NCBI RefSeq assembly: GCF_030605225.1 | Contig: NZ_JAUWAV010000006.1 | Location: 39,664-103,663, forward strand | DNA: 64,000 bases | Direction of reading: 5' to 3' | DNA from: Geoalkalibacter sp. | Lineage (GTDB): Bacteria; Desulfobacterota; Desulfuromonadia; Desulfuromonadales; Geoalkalibacteraceae | In this document: positions 56,725 through 64,000 of the stretch, one piece after another | Position numbering within the stretch: the stretch's first letter is position 1 | How the letters are laid out: the number at the start of each line of letters is the position of its first letter | Made by a program: the position numbers and the translations under genes | Notes under the pieces: generated by a model | Databases searched by the model: none | The model's input: the letters and a program-made list of their open reading frames with translations, nothing else | What the model was told of the DNA's origin: nothing

Positions 56725-59700
56725 TTATCGGGGCAAACCGAGGGCGCCGAAAATCTCCATTTTTTCCGCCCCGCGCAGCACCTGCACGGAATAGACCCCG
56801 GGCAAGGGCAGCTTCGCGAATTCGGCTTCGAGCAACTCATCGCCCTGCCAGACCAGCCGCGTCGCGGGCAGGGGTAGAGGCACCGAACTCACACCGTCTT
56901 GCTGCGCCAACCATACCCGATCCTTCTCCACGATAAAATCGTGCACCGCCCCCTGGATCGGCAGGTTCCCGACAAGCACCGGCCTTTGCGCATCGGCGAA
57001 ATCGATGAGATGAATGCCGTGACGGGGAGTCTCCACCAGCGCCATTTTCTGATGTACCCTGACCTTGCGGCAATATCCCGGCAGCCCCAGGGTATTCACC
57101 AGCCGCGGCCGACCCTCGGCCGTCCATTCAAACACCGCCAAACCGGCATCGCCGCTCGCCACCAGCACCCGATCTCCCATCAGGACCATATCCAGCACGG
57201 AAACAAACTCACGGTGCGGCCAGGGCAGGAGCGCCGCACCTAGAAGACGCGGCGGCGCCGAATCGCTCAGCTCCCAGACTTCGAGCCCCTCATCCTTGCC
57301 GGCCGAGAAGAGCAGATCCCCGCGCACCCGGATGACCCTCCTTGACGCAGTTCCCAAGGAGGAGCGCGCAAGAATTTTGGGCGCCTGCGGCTGCCCGAGA
57401 TCAACGACCAGGAGCTCTCCCGCGCCATCCAGAAAGTAGGCCCGATCTCCCTGCAGATCCCAGGACCACAGGGCGTGCGGGAAACCCAAGGCCGCGACGG
57501 GTTCGGGCATCGGGGCAGCGGGATCGGAAAACACATGCAGCCCGGTGCCGCGATCGATCACCAGGAGATGTTCACCCAAGGCCCGCATTCCCAGCACATC
57601 GCCGAAACTCTCCACGGCAAGAGCCAAAGGGACGGGTCGCAGAGGGTCGCTTCGCTCCAGACGATGAACAAGGCCGCCATCGTGAAAGGCCAAGAGTTCC
57701 GTGCCCTGGCCGATGAGGGAGACGATGTCTCCGGCATAGGGTTGCGCATGGACCTGGCGCGGCCCCCGCGCATCGCGCAGATCCCAGGTTTCCAGTTGCG
57801 AATTGCGGACAAGATACAACACCTCATCCACCACCTGGAGCGCGACCACATCGGCGAAGGACCGCTGCGCCAAAACCTCGGGCTCCCGGCTGTTCTCAAG
57901 GCTCAAAATGTACAGGTCCTGCATCTTTTCGCCGGTTCTGCCGGAGACATACAAACGATCGCCGAACACCTGGATGCGCGATCCCTTTAGGACCGGCAAC
58001 TGCCGCGCCAGGTGCAAAGGCTCAGCGTCGCCGGTTCTGTCGATCTGGTAAAACCCGGAGTTGCGCCCGCCGACATAGACCCGCTCGGCGTCGCATGCCA
58101 GACTCTCCAAAAGATCGGGTAGCGCGTAGCTGACCGTCAGGCGCAGCTCCTGCGCCTCCCCACGGCTCAGCAGGTGCACTTTTCCGCCCTGATCCAAGGC
58201 CGCCAGCTGCTCGCCGCAGAGGGCCAGATCGACAACATTCCCAAGCCCGGAGAGGCTTTGCAGCAAACGGGGATTCTTGGGTTGCGTCGCATCGACCACC
58301 TGCACCCCCTGAGGGCCCAATGCCAGAAAGGAACGCTTTCCCTGCTCGTCCAACAGAACACGCCGGACGAACCCCCCGGCCGAAAATTCGCCGATCCGCG
58401 TGAATTTTTCCGGCGTTTCCCTCTGAAAAATCTGCAGTCCCTGATCCCCCGCGGCCACAAAAAGCCGGGAGCCTGAAAGGGCGCCCTGGCGCCCCTGGAG
58501 CGCCCTGCCGAAATAAACCGGCGGCACCGCTTGGGCCTGCCCGTCCGCGGAGATTCGCTTGATCCCGCGGCCCGCGACCGCCGCCAACAGCGCCTCGCCA
58601 TGGCCCATCAGGGTGCGAACCGGACCCTGGGTGGGAATTTCCAGGAGGGTTTGGCGCGGGTTGATCCGGTCCAGAGCGACGATCCGCAGCCCCTCGCGGC
58701 TGCCCGCGACAAAAAGATGGCCGGCGTTGACATCCAGCCCGCGCGCGGCCCTGGAGGTCTGAACCAGCCCGAGGGAGCGCGGCCTGGTTGGGTCGGAGAC
58801 ATCAACGGCGCTGATGCCCTGGTTGTTATTGGCAAGATACACGCGATCACCCCTCACCCGCAGATCCCAGGGCGCGCCGGGAACGGCCAGTTCACCAACG
58901 ATCTTGGGCAGATGCGGCTCACGGACATCCACCACGACCAGACCACGCCCGATGTCCAACCCAAACACCAGGCTGTCTTGCACCGCAACGCCGCGAAAAT
59001 GCCTGCCCCCGGCGACCACGGCGATAATCTCGGGGCGGGAGGGATCCCGAAAGTCGACGATGCGCAACCCGGCACGCCCGTCGGCGACAACGGCCAGCGA
59101 TCCCTGAAACTTCAGGCTCCAGGAAAAATCCGCCGAATCCAGGCGAGCAACCTCACGGGGGGCGCGCGGATCGCGGACATCGAGAATCAGCACGCCGTTC
59201 TTGCCCTGGGCCAGAGCCACCAGGCCCAGCGAGGCGGAGTGGGCAATGCCCAGACAGGCGTCGGCGGTCAAGTAACTTCCGATTTTCTGGGGCCGCGTGG
59301 GATCGGAGACATCGAGAACAACCAGACCCCGACGGGCATCGGAGACATACACCAGATGGCCGTCGACCTCCAGATCCCAGGCCGACTTGAAGGACTCGCG
59401 CTCGACACCCAGCACCCGGGGCCGCAGGGGATCGGCGATGTCCACCACTTGCACCCCGGCGTAAGAGCCGGCCAGATACGCAAGATTCCCCGCCAGACGC
59501 ACCTGCTCCAGGATACCCGGCGTCGCCAAGGAGCCCACCACGGCGCCGCGATGGCCCGTGTCGAGAACCAGATTCACTCGGGTGCGCGCGTCAAGGCCCT
59601 GCCCGCGCAGTTGCAGACGTAAGGGCGCGCCTTGCGCCGCGGAGACGGCCTCCACGGCGGCGAGTTGAAAAGGCGCGGTGCGCTGCCGGGCCTGAACATC

Positions 59701-59781
59701 GGCCAGGACAAAGGCCAGCACGACGGTCACGCATAAGCCGCCGCAGCCCATCAGCAAAAATAGTCTCTCGAAGTTTTTCAA
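56725..59781 (-). CDS. LVIVD-repeat beta-propeller protein, exported
   Basis: This protein of about 1018 residues has many LVIVD-type repeats, such as VQVVDIADPLRP, GLVVLDVSDPTRP, GVLILDVRDPRAP and GLRIVDFRDPSRP, each about 40 residues. These form one or more beta-propellers. The N-terminus has an uncleaved anchor or signal (LFLLMGCGGLCVTVVLAFVL). A TTG start at 59781 is chosen, with GGTGAGGGG 9 nt upstream; starts at 59820 (TTG) and 59751 (ATG) are alternatives. The histidine kinase gene lies 54 bp upstream. It converges with the TonB receptor, with 8 bp between stop codons. Confidence 0.87.
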   Translation of the reverse strand: MKNFERLFLLMGCGGLCVTVVLAFVLADVQARQRTAPFQLAAVEAVSAAQGAPLRLQLRGQGLDARTRVNLVLDTGHRGAVVGSLATPGILEQVRLAGNLAYLAGSYAGVQVVDIADPLRPRVLGVERESFKSAWDLEVDGHLVYVSDARRGLVVLDVSDPTRPQKIGSYLTADACLGIAHSASLGLVALAQGKNGVLILDVRDPRAPREVARLDSADFSWSLKFQGSLAVVADGRAGLRIVDFRDPSRPEIIAVVAGGRHFRGVAVQDSLVFGLDIGRGLVVVDVREPHLPKIVGELAVPGAPWDLRVRGDRVYLANNNQGISAVDVSDPTRPRSLGLVQTSRAARGLDVNAGHLFVAGSREGLRIVALDRINPRQTLLEIPTQGPVRTLMGHGEALLAAVAGRGIKRISADGQAQAVPPVYFGRALQGRQGALSGSRLFVAAGDQGLQIFQRETPEKFTRIGEFSAGGFVRRVLLDEQGKRSFLALGPQGVQVVDATQPKNPRLLQSLSGLGNVVDLALCGEQLAALDQGGKVHLLSRGEAQELRLTVSYALPDLLESLACDAERVYVGGRNSGFYQIDRTGDAEPLHLARQLPVLKGSRIQVFGDRLYVSGRTGEKMQDLYILSLENSREPEVLAQRSFADVVALQVVDEVLYLVRNSQLETWDLRDARGPRQVHAQPYAGDIVSLIGQGTELLAFHDGGLVHRLERSDPLRPVPLALAVESFGDVLGMRALGEHLLVIDRGTGLHVFSDPAAPMPEPVAALGFPHALWSWDLQGDRAYFLDGAGELLVVDLGQPQAPKILARSSLGTASRRVIRVRGDLLFSAGKDEGLEVWELSDSAPPRLLGAALLPWPHREFVSVLDMVLMGDRVLVASGDAGLAVFEWTAEGRPRLVNTLGLPGYCRKVRVHQKMALVETPRHGIHLIDFADAQRPVLVGNLPIQGAVHDFIVEKDRVWLAQQDGVSSVPLPLPATRLVWQGDELLEAEFAKLPLPGVYSVQVLRGAEKMEIFGALGLPR

Positions 59782-59835
59782 GGGAAAAACCCCCTCACCG
59801 ATTGCGCCGCCGCAGGCCAAAGGGAAACAAGCATA

Positions 59836-62256
59836 TTAATCGAGCCATTTCTGCAACATGCCGAAAAGCTCCACCTGCTTGAAGGGCTTGCGCAAAAAGT
59901 CATCCATGCCCACCGCCAGGCAGCGCGCGATATCCTCCTGCTGGGTATGGGCGGTCAGAGCCACCACCGGCATGCGAAAGCCGCGTTCACGCAACATGCG
60001 CGTTGCCTGGAACCCGTCGAGCCCCGGCAGCTGGCAATCCATCAGCACCAGATCGACGGAGCTTTGTTCCAGATGCTCCAGCACCTCGTTGCCGCTGCCG
60101 ACAATGCGCAGATGGTAGTTCAGACCTTCAAAGAGCAACTCCAGAAGTTTCTGCGTGGTGGGGTTATCCTCCGCCACGAGAATGTGAGGACCGGTCCCAC
60201 CCGCCGCGGAGTTGAAATCCGGACGCGAGGTCTCAGCGGAAGAAGGAGTCGGCACCCTGTCCAGAAGCTCCCTGAGCGCATTTCGCAACATCGATGGGCG
60301 CAAGGGCTTGCCGAGCAGACGCACCGCGTCCAAACTCTCGCGCTCAGCCGTCGAGCCGCAGAAATGCTGATGGCACAGCAGCGCCAGCGCCAGGGAAGCT
60401 CCGTGCGGCCATCGGCGGAGATCGGCGAGCAGTTCGACGCCGCTTCGATCGGGAAGACTCTGGTCGACCAACGCCAGATGAAAGGGCCGACCCTCAAGAA
60501 CGGCGCGCCGTACCTGCTCCAGGGCATCCCCGGCCGTGGCTGACCGATGAACCTGCAACCCCATCCCCACCAGCTGTTCTTCGAGCACCTGGGCCGCGCG
60601 CGCATTATCCTCGACCACCAGCGCGCGAAGTCCGCGCGGATCAGGCAATTCCTCGGCAGGGGGCGGTACCGGCCCCAGTTGCTTTTCCAGGCGCAGATCG
60701 ACGCGAAAGGTGGTTCCTCGGCCCGGCTCGCTCTCCAGGCTGATCTTGCCGCCCATCATCTCCACGAGTTGCCGGACGATGGAGAGCCCCAGTCCCGTTC
60801 CACCGAATTGCCGCGCCGTGGAGCTGTCCACCTGGGTGAAGGATTCAAAAATCCGGGCGTGCGCCTCACGGGGGATGCCGATACCGGTGTCGCGCACCTC
60901 CAGGCGCAGCCACACATGGTGCCGCTCCTCCATCAAGGCGCGTGCCGCAACTTCGATTTCGCCCCGCGGGGTGAACTTGACCGCATTGCCGAGCAGGTTG
61001 AGAAGAATCTGGCGCAAACGCCCGGAATCACCGCGCAGCAAGGTGGGCAGCTTGCCGTCCAGGTCGCAGATCAATTCGACGCCGTTGGCGAACGCCTTTT
61101 CCGACAGAAGCTCCACCGCATCCTCGACGACCCGGCGCAGATCGAAAGGCGCTGCGTCCAGCCGGAACTTACCCGCTTCGATTTTCGAAAAGTCCAATAT
61201 GTCGTCCAGGATGCCGAGCAGCGCCTCGCCCGAGTTGTACACGGTTTCCGCCAGGCTGCGCTGACGCTCGTCGAGGGGGGTGCGGAAAAGCAGATCCGTC
61301 ATGCCCAGGACTCCGACCATCGGCGTGCGCAGTTCATGACTCATGTTGGCAAGAAATTGCGACTTGGCCCGATTGGCGGTTTCGGCCTCGTTCTTGGCCT
61401 TTTCCAGAGCCGTCACCGTCGCCTGCAATTCATCGTTGGCGCGCCGCAACTCCAGGGTGCGCTGTTCCACCTGGAATTCCAGATCACGCCGGTGATTCTC
61501 AAGTTCCTCGTCGCGGCGCTCGATATGCGTGAGCATTTCATTGAAGCCCCCGATCAGAACACCGATTTCATCCTCCGTGGTCGCTTGCGCCCGCAAACGG
61601 AAATTCTTTTCGCCGGACACGCGGTTCATGATCGCGACCAGATGCAGCAGCGGGCTCGAAATGAATTCTTGCAGGCGGGAGGAGATGAGATAGGCGAGCA
61701 GACAGGAAACCCAGAACACCAGAAGCGCTCCGACGGCAAACCATTGCAGACGTTCGTAAAGGGGATTGAGGTTGGTCTGCAGGTAGACCATGCCCACCTT
61801 GTTGCCGTCAAACATCACCGGACGCAACAAAACGAGGGTCTTGAGCGTAAAACGATGGTGGTGCAGCGCTTCTCGCAGCAGAAGGCGAAGCTCATCTTCC
61901 GCGATGGACAGATAGTTTCCGGTGTCGCTCAGGGCGCGATGGGCCGGGTTGAGATATTGGGCAAAAGGCTTGAGATCCGGGCCAAACAGGTAGGCCGCTT
62001 CGATGCTGTCCTCCGCGGCCAGGGACATCAGGGTCTCCTGGGCGGAGAGAGCATCGCGAAAAACCAGGGCGCCCGCGGTGTTGCGCCCGACGATCTCCGC
62101 GAGCGAGGAGGTCTTCTCGACCAGGGTCTGCCGGTAGGAAATGACTTCGGAGACGATGAAGGCGGTCAGGGTCAGAGCCAGCACCAGGGTACTGGTCAGC
62201 ATGATGATCGCATTCAATTTCTGCCGAATCGGCGCATGCCGAAAGAACTGCCGCAT
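59836..62256 (-). CDS. CHASE8-type hybrid sensor histidine kinase with two receiver domains
   Basis: This 806-residue protein has helix 1 (about residues 16-38), a CHASE8-like periplasmic domain (40-150), helix 2 (about 173-193), HAMP, and a coiled coil (245-295). The HisKA box SHELRTP has His307. The ATPase domain has the N, G1 and G2 boxes ([27 protein letters not shown]). Receiver 1 has D598 and K650, receiver 2 D740 and K790. No DNA-binding response regulator is adjacent. The propeller gene follows on the same strand. Confidence 0.93.
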   Translation of the reverse strand: MRQFFRHAPIRQKLNAIIMLTSTLVLALTLTAFIVSEVISYRQTLVEKTSSLAEIVGRNTAGALVFRDALSAQETLMSLAAEDSIEAAYLFGPDLKPFAQYLNPAHRALSDTGNYLSIAEDELRLLLREALHHHRFTLKTLVLLRPVMFDGNKVGMVYLQTNLNPLYERLQWFAVGALLVFWVSCLLAYLISSRLQEFISSPLLHLVAIMNRVSGEKNFRLRAQATTEDEIGVLIGGFNEMLTHIERRDEELENHRRDLEFQVEQRTLELRRANDELQATVTALEKAKNEAETANRAKSQFLANMSHELRTPMVGVLGMTDLLFRTPLDERQRSLAETVYNSGEALLGILDDILDFSKIEAGKFRLDAAPFDLRRVVEDAVELLSEKAFANGVELICDLDGKLPTLLRGDSGRLRQILLNLLGNAVKFTPRGEIEVAARALMEERHHVWLRLEVRDTGIGIPREAHARIFESFTQVDSSTARQFGGTGLGLSIVRQLVEMMGGKISLESEPGRGTTFRVDLRLEKQLGPVPPPAEELPDPRGLRALVVEDNARAAQVLEEQLVGMGLQVHRSATAGDALEQVRRAVLEGRPFHLALVDQSLPDRSGVELLADLRRWPHGASLALALLCHQHFCGSTAERESLDAVRLLGKPLRPSMLRNALRELLDRVPTPSSAETSRPDFNSAAGGTGPHILVAEDNPTTQKLLELLFEGLNYHLRIVGSGNEVLEHLEQSSVDLVLMDCQLPGLDGFQATRMLRERGFRMPVVALTAHTQQEDIARCLAVGMDDFLRKPFKQVELFGMLQKWLD

Positions 62257-62324
62257 TACAGACCCTTGCCAAGAAAATCAAAGAAAAAAGGATTCTAACA
62301 ATTCCGCGCCGATAAAGAAAGAGA

Positions 62325-62663
62325 TTATTGGGGCGGCAGTTGACGTCGTCGCATCTCCTGCCGCACTTCGTTCCAACGTTCGCGCAATGCCTGAATCGCC
62401 GCCTCATCACCGAGGTCGCGCCCGGCACCGACCCCGAAGGATCCGCTGCCGTAGCCCACGCCGACGGAGGTGCGCGCCGCCCGCGTCTCGCGGGCCAGCT
62501 GGTCGCTGAGTCGCTGGTGATAGGCGCCGAGTTCACCATCGGTCATTGTTCGATAATCCTCCACGAGCAGATCTGCGGTTCGCTGTCCGGCGCCACTGGC
62601 GCAGGCCGCCAGAAGAACCCCGCAAAGAATAAAGACAAGCCAGTTCCTCACTTGCTTTTGCAT
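62325..62663 (-). CDS. Small lipoprotein of unknown function
   Basis: This 112-residue protein has a signal peptide and lipobox LLAAC. The mature part is helical and charged, DLLVEDYRTMTDGELGAYHQRLSDQLARE, with a Gly- and Ser-rich stretch GVGYGSGSFGVGAG in the middle. GGAGGAAGA precedes the ATG at 62663. It is separated from the upstream frd leader by a divergent gap and from the histidine kinase gene by 68 bp. No family is recognised. Confidence 0.8.
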   Translation of the reverse strand: MQKQVRNWLVFILCGVLLAACASGAGQRTADLLVEDYRTMTDGELGAYHQRLSDQLARETRAARTSVGVGYGSGSFGVGAGRDLGDEAAIQALRERWNEVRQEMRRRQLPPQ

Positions 62664-62782
62664 TTACGTCTTCCTCCCAATAAAACTGAATTTTCTCCCA
62701 TTCTTGCAGAAATGATCCGGCAAGGAAATCAATTCTTCCGACCGTTTCCCGACGGCAAGCGACCAGGGGACCAAAGTAAAAA

Positions 62783-62811
62783 TTGACATTTTTGTCATGG
62801 ACTGCTAGAAG
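62783..62811 (+). promoter_or_regulatory. Candidate promoter of the frd operon
   Basis: TTGACA (62783-62788) and TAGAAG (62806-62811) are 17 bp apart. A second -10-like TATAAT at 62859-62864 lacks a good -35 box. Confidence 0.4.
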
Positions 62812-62989
62812 AGTATGGATTGTGTATACAGTCTACCGTATTGATGCTGTTAATCTCCTATAATACCTAGGGAAAACGGGATAACGAAAGCTCCATTCCG
62901 GACTTTTTCAGCCCCGGCTCGCAACGGGCTTTTCCTTATGGATGCAGAGGCAAAATCGCGCGACATCAAATGCAGGTGCCCCGCTTCCT

Positions 62990-63009
62990 GGCGGGCGCCG
63001 CCCTTTTTT
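62990..63009 (+). terminator. Candidate attenuator in the frd leader
   Basis: GGCGG-GCG-CCGCC forms a 5-bp GC stem (62990-63002) followed by C and six T. It lies between the promoters and frdC, so it would act inside the leader. Confidence 0.5.
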
Positions 63010-63125
63010 CCCGGATTTTCACCGCCGAAGACGTACGGCGGGTTTGAAATATCGTCGGAGAGAGTGCCCCCTGATCTGGTTTCAGGGGGAAAGAGGCTGT
63101 TAAACTTTTTCAGGGGATGATGGGT

Positions 63126-63797
63126 ATGCAAATGTTATTTGGATCCTCGGTGGGTAAGAAGATCGCCATGGCGGCGACAGGACTGGTCCTGGTCCTGTTC
63201 GTCATCGTCCACCTCATCGGGAACACCTCGATTTTCGCGGGGCCCGACGGCATCAACGCCTATGCGCACCAGCTCCACTCCCTGGGGCCGATCGTGTGGA
63301 TTTTCCGGCTGGTGATGCTGAGCGTCTTTCTGCTGCACATCTGGCTGGGCATCAAGCTGACGCTTGAAAACAAAATGGCCCGTCCGGTCGGCTATGCACG
63401 CAAGCAAAACCTGCGCACCAGCTACGCCGCCCAGATCATGATCTACAGCGGTCTGGTGCTCCTGCTCTTCGTCATTTATCACCTGCTGCACTTCACCGTC
63501 CGTGTCACCAACCCCGATATCTCGGCCTTCGTCGACGCCGCCGGCCGCTTCGACGTCTACGCCATGGTGGTGCTGAGCTTCCAGAAGTTTTTCATCAGCC
63601 TGACCTACGTCATCGCCATGGTGTTTCTCCTGCTGCACCTGAGCCACGGCATCGGCAGCATGTTCCAATCCAGCGGCCTGAACAACGCCCGCACCCTGCC
63701 GACCATCCAGGCGGCCGGCAAGTGGGTGGCCATCGCGCTGCTGGTGGGCTATATCGCCATTCCGATCACCATTCTCGTAGGCATCGTTAAACTCTAG
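63126..63797 (+). CDS. frdC: Fumarate reductase/succinate dehydrogenase cytochrome b subunit
   Basis: This protein of about 223 residues has five membrane helices and is the diheme anchor subunit that exchanges electrons with menaquinone. Histidines at the expected sites are H29 (FVIVHLIGN), H71 (LLHIWLG), those in YHLLHFTV and those in [14 protein letters not shown]. In Geobacter the homologous complex works in both directions. The start at 63126 has AGGGG 9 nt upstream; ATGs at 63117 and 63120 are too close to it. The flavoprotein gene follows after 11 bp. Confidence 0.93.
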   Translation: MQMLFGSSVGKKIAMAATGLVLVLFVIVHLIGNTSIFAGPDGINAYAHQLHSLGPIVWIFRLVMLSVFLLHIWLGIKLTLENKMARPVGYARKQNLRTSYAAQIMIYSGLVLLLFVIYHLLHFTVRVTNPDISAFVDAAGRFDVYAMVVLSFQKFFISLTYVIAMVFLLLHLSHGIGSMFQSSGLNNARTLPTIQAAGKWVAIALLVGYIAIPITILVGIVKL

Positions 63798-63808
63798 GGG
63801 GAACTATC

Positions 63809-64000
63809 GTGATACTCGACGGCAAATGTCCTACCGGACCCATTGAGCAGAGCTGGGACAAACACCGCTTCAACATGAAGCTGGTCAACCCCGCCAACAA
63901 GCGCAAATTCAAGATCCTGGTGGTCGGCACCGGCCTCGCCGGCGGCGCCGCCGCGGCCTCCCTGGGCGAACTTGGCTACAACGTCGAGGCGTTCTGTTAT
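63809..64000 (+). CDS. frdA: Fumarate reductase/succinate dehydrogenase flavoprotein subunit, start only
   Basis: The first 64 residues are visible and the gene runs off the right edge. It starts at GTG 63809 with GGGGGAA upstream. The sequence [20 protein letters not shown], then [23 protein letters not shown], holds the GxGxxG FAD-binding motif. It is the catalytic subunit that interconverts fumarate and succinate, encoded 11 bp after the cytochrome b gene. An iron-sulfur subunit gene is expected downstream, outside the window. Confidence 0.92.
   Translation, partial: MILDGKCPTGPIEQSWDKHRFNMKLVNPANKRKFKILVVGTGLAGGAAAASLGELGYNVEAFCY

Larger units (their letters stand above)
62664..63125 (+). 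other. Long structured leader region of the frdCA operon
   Basis: No gene is seen in these 460 bases. Promoter-like sequences are TTGACA at 62783-62788 with TAGAAG 17 bp on, and TATAAT at 62859-62864. A palindrome TGTATACA lies at 62823-62830. Hairpins are CCGCCG/CGGCGG (63022-63041) and CCCCCTGA/TCAGGGGG (63067-63089). A candidate intrinsic terminator lies at 62990-63009. The transcript leader would be roughly 250 to 310 nt. Confidence 0.6.

Noticed and set aside
62870..62990. A cyclic di-GMP (GEMM) riboswitch in the frd leader
   Set aside because: Segments such as AGAGGCAAAA look superficially similar, but the paired core with GCGACGCAAAGCC is absent.

Overview
The window looks like the chromosome of a GC-rich member of the Desulfuromonadia (Geobacter / Desulfuromonas / Geoalkalibacter relatives). 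This is inferred from gene content, not from a search. The indicators are a Geobacter-type frdC-frdA pair at the right edge, a short bifunctional PutA without a DNA-binding domain, a sensor ending in a four-cysteine module typical of deltaproteobacterial signalling proteins, and a stand-alone type II secretion ATPase N-terminal domain protein. Genes are densely packed, with many 4-bp ATGA overlaps. No tRNA, rRNA, CRISPR array, insertion sequence or phage gene was seen.

Layout. 1-4.4 kb: a YhaN/YhaO (SbcC/SbcD-like) ATPase-nuclease pair, the ATPase cut by the left edge, and a tiny lipoprotein. 4.5-7.6 kb: enoyl-CoA hydratase, YhdH-type reductase, nitroreductase and a divergent DoxX protein. 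7.7-14.05 kb: a TetR regulator and a complete RND efflux system, with the same 18-bp operator in front of both. 14.1-14.8 kb: a PIN/ribbon-helix-helix toxin-antitoxin pair. 14.9-20.0 kb: PutA, then an exported calcium-loop protein, a periplasmic rhodanese and a MauE-like membrane protein. 20.2-22.3 kb: an RNA m5C methyltransferase, an HTH/zinc-ribbon protein and a HEPN/MNT pair. 22.37-27.0 kb: a yybP-ykoY (manganese) riboswitch with its terminator, terC, an AI-2E family permease, tatC, secF without secD, and a small secreted protein.

27.1-37.4 kb: Kef-type antiporter with a universal stress protein, an ABC-F ATPase, WrbA, a beta carbonic anhydrase and a PreP-type protease. 37.4-50.8 kb: a tandem palindromic repeat that supplies the stop codon of hrpB, then an exported protein, an aminotransferase/peptidase pair, an M23 endopeptidase, a T2SSE_N protein, AcpH, a DUF481 outer-membrane protein, small genes, and a membrane-sensor/GAF pair. 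50.8-62.3 kb: a large lipoprotein and TonB-dependent receptor convergent with a CHASE8 hybrid histidine kinase and an LVIVD-repeat propeller. This four-gene surface and sensing locus is the best candidate for an undescribed system. 62.3-64 kb: a small lipoprotein and the start of the fumarate reductase/succinate dehydrogenase operon, behind a long structured leader.

Many long open frames on the opposite strand of real genes are by-products of high GC at third codon positions and were left out.
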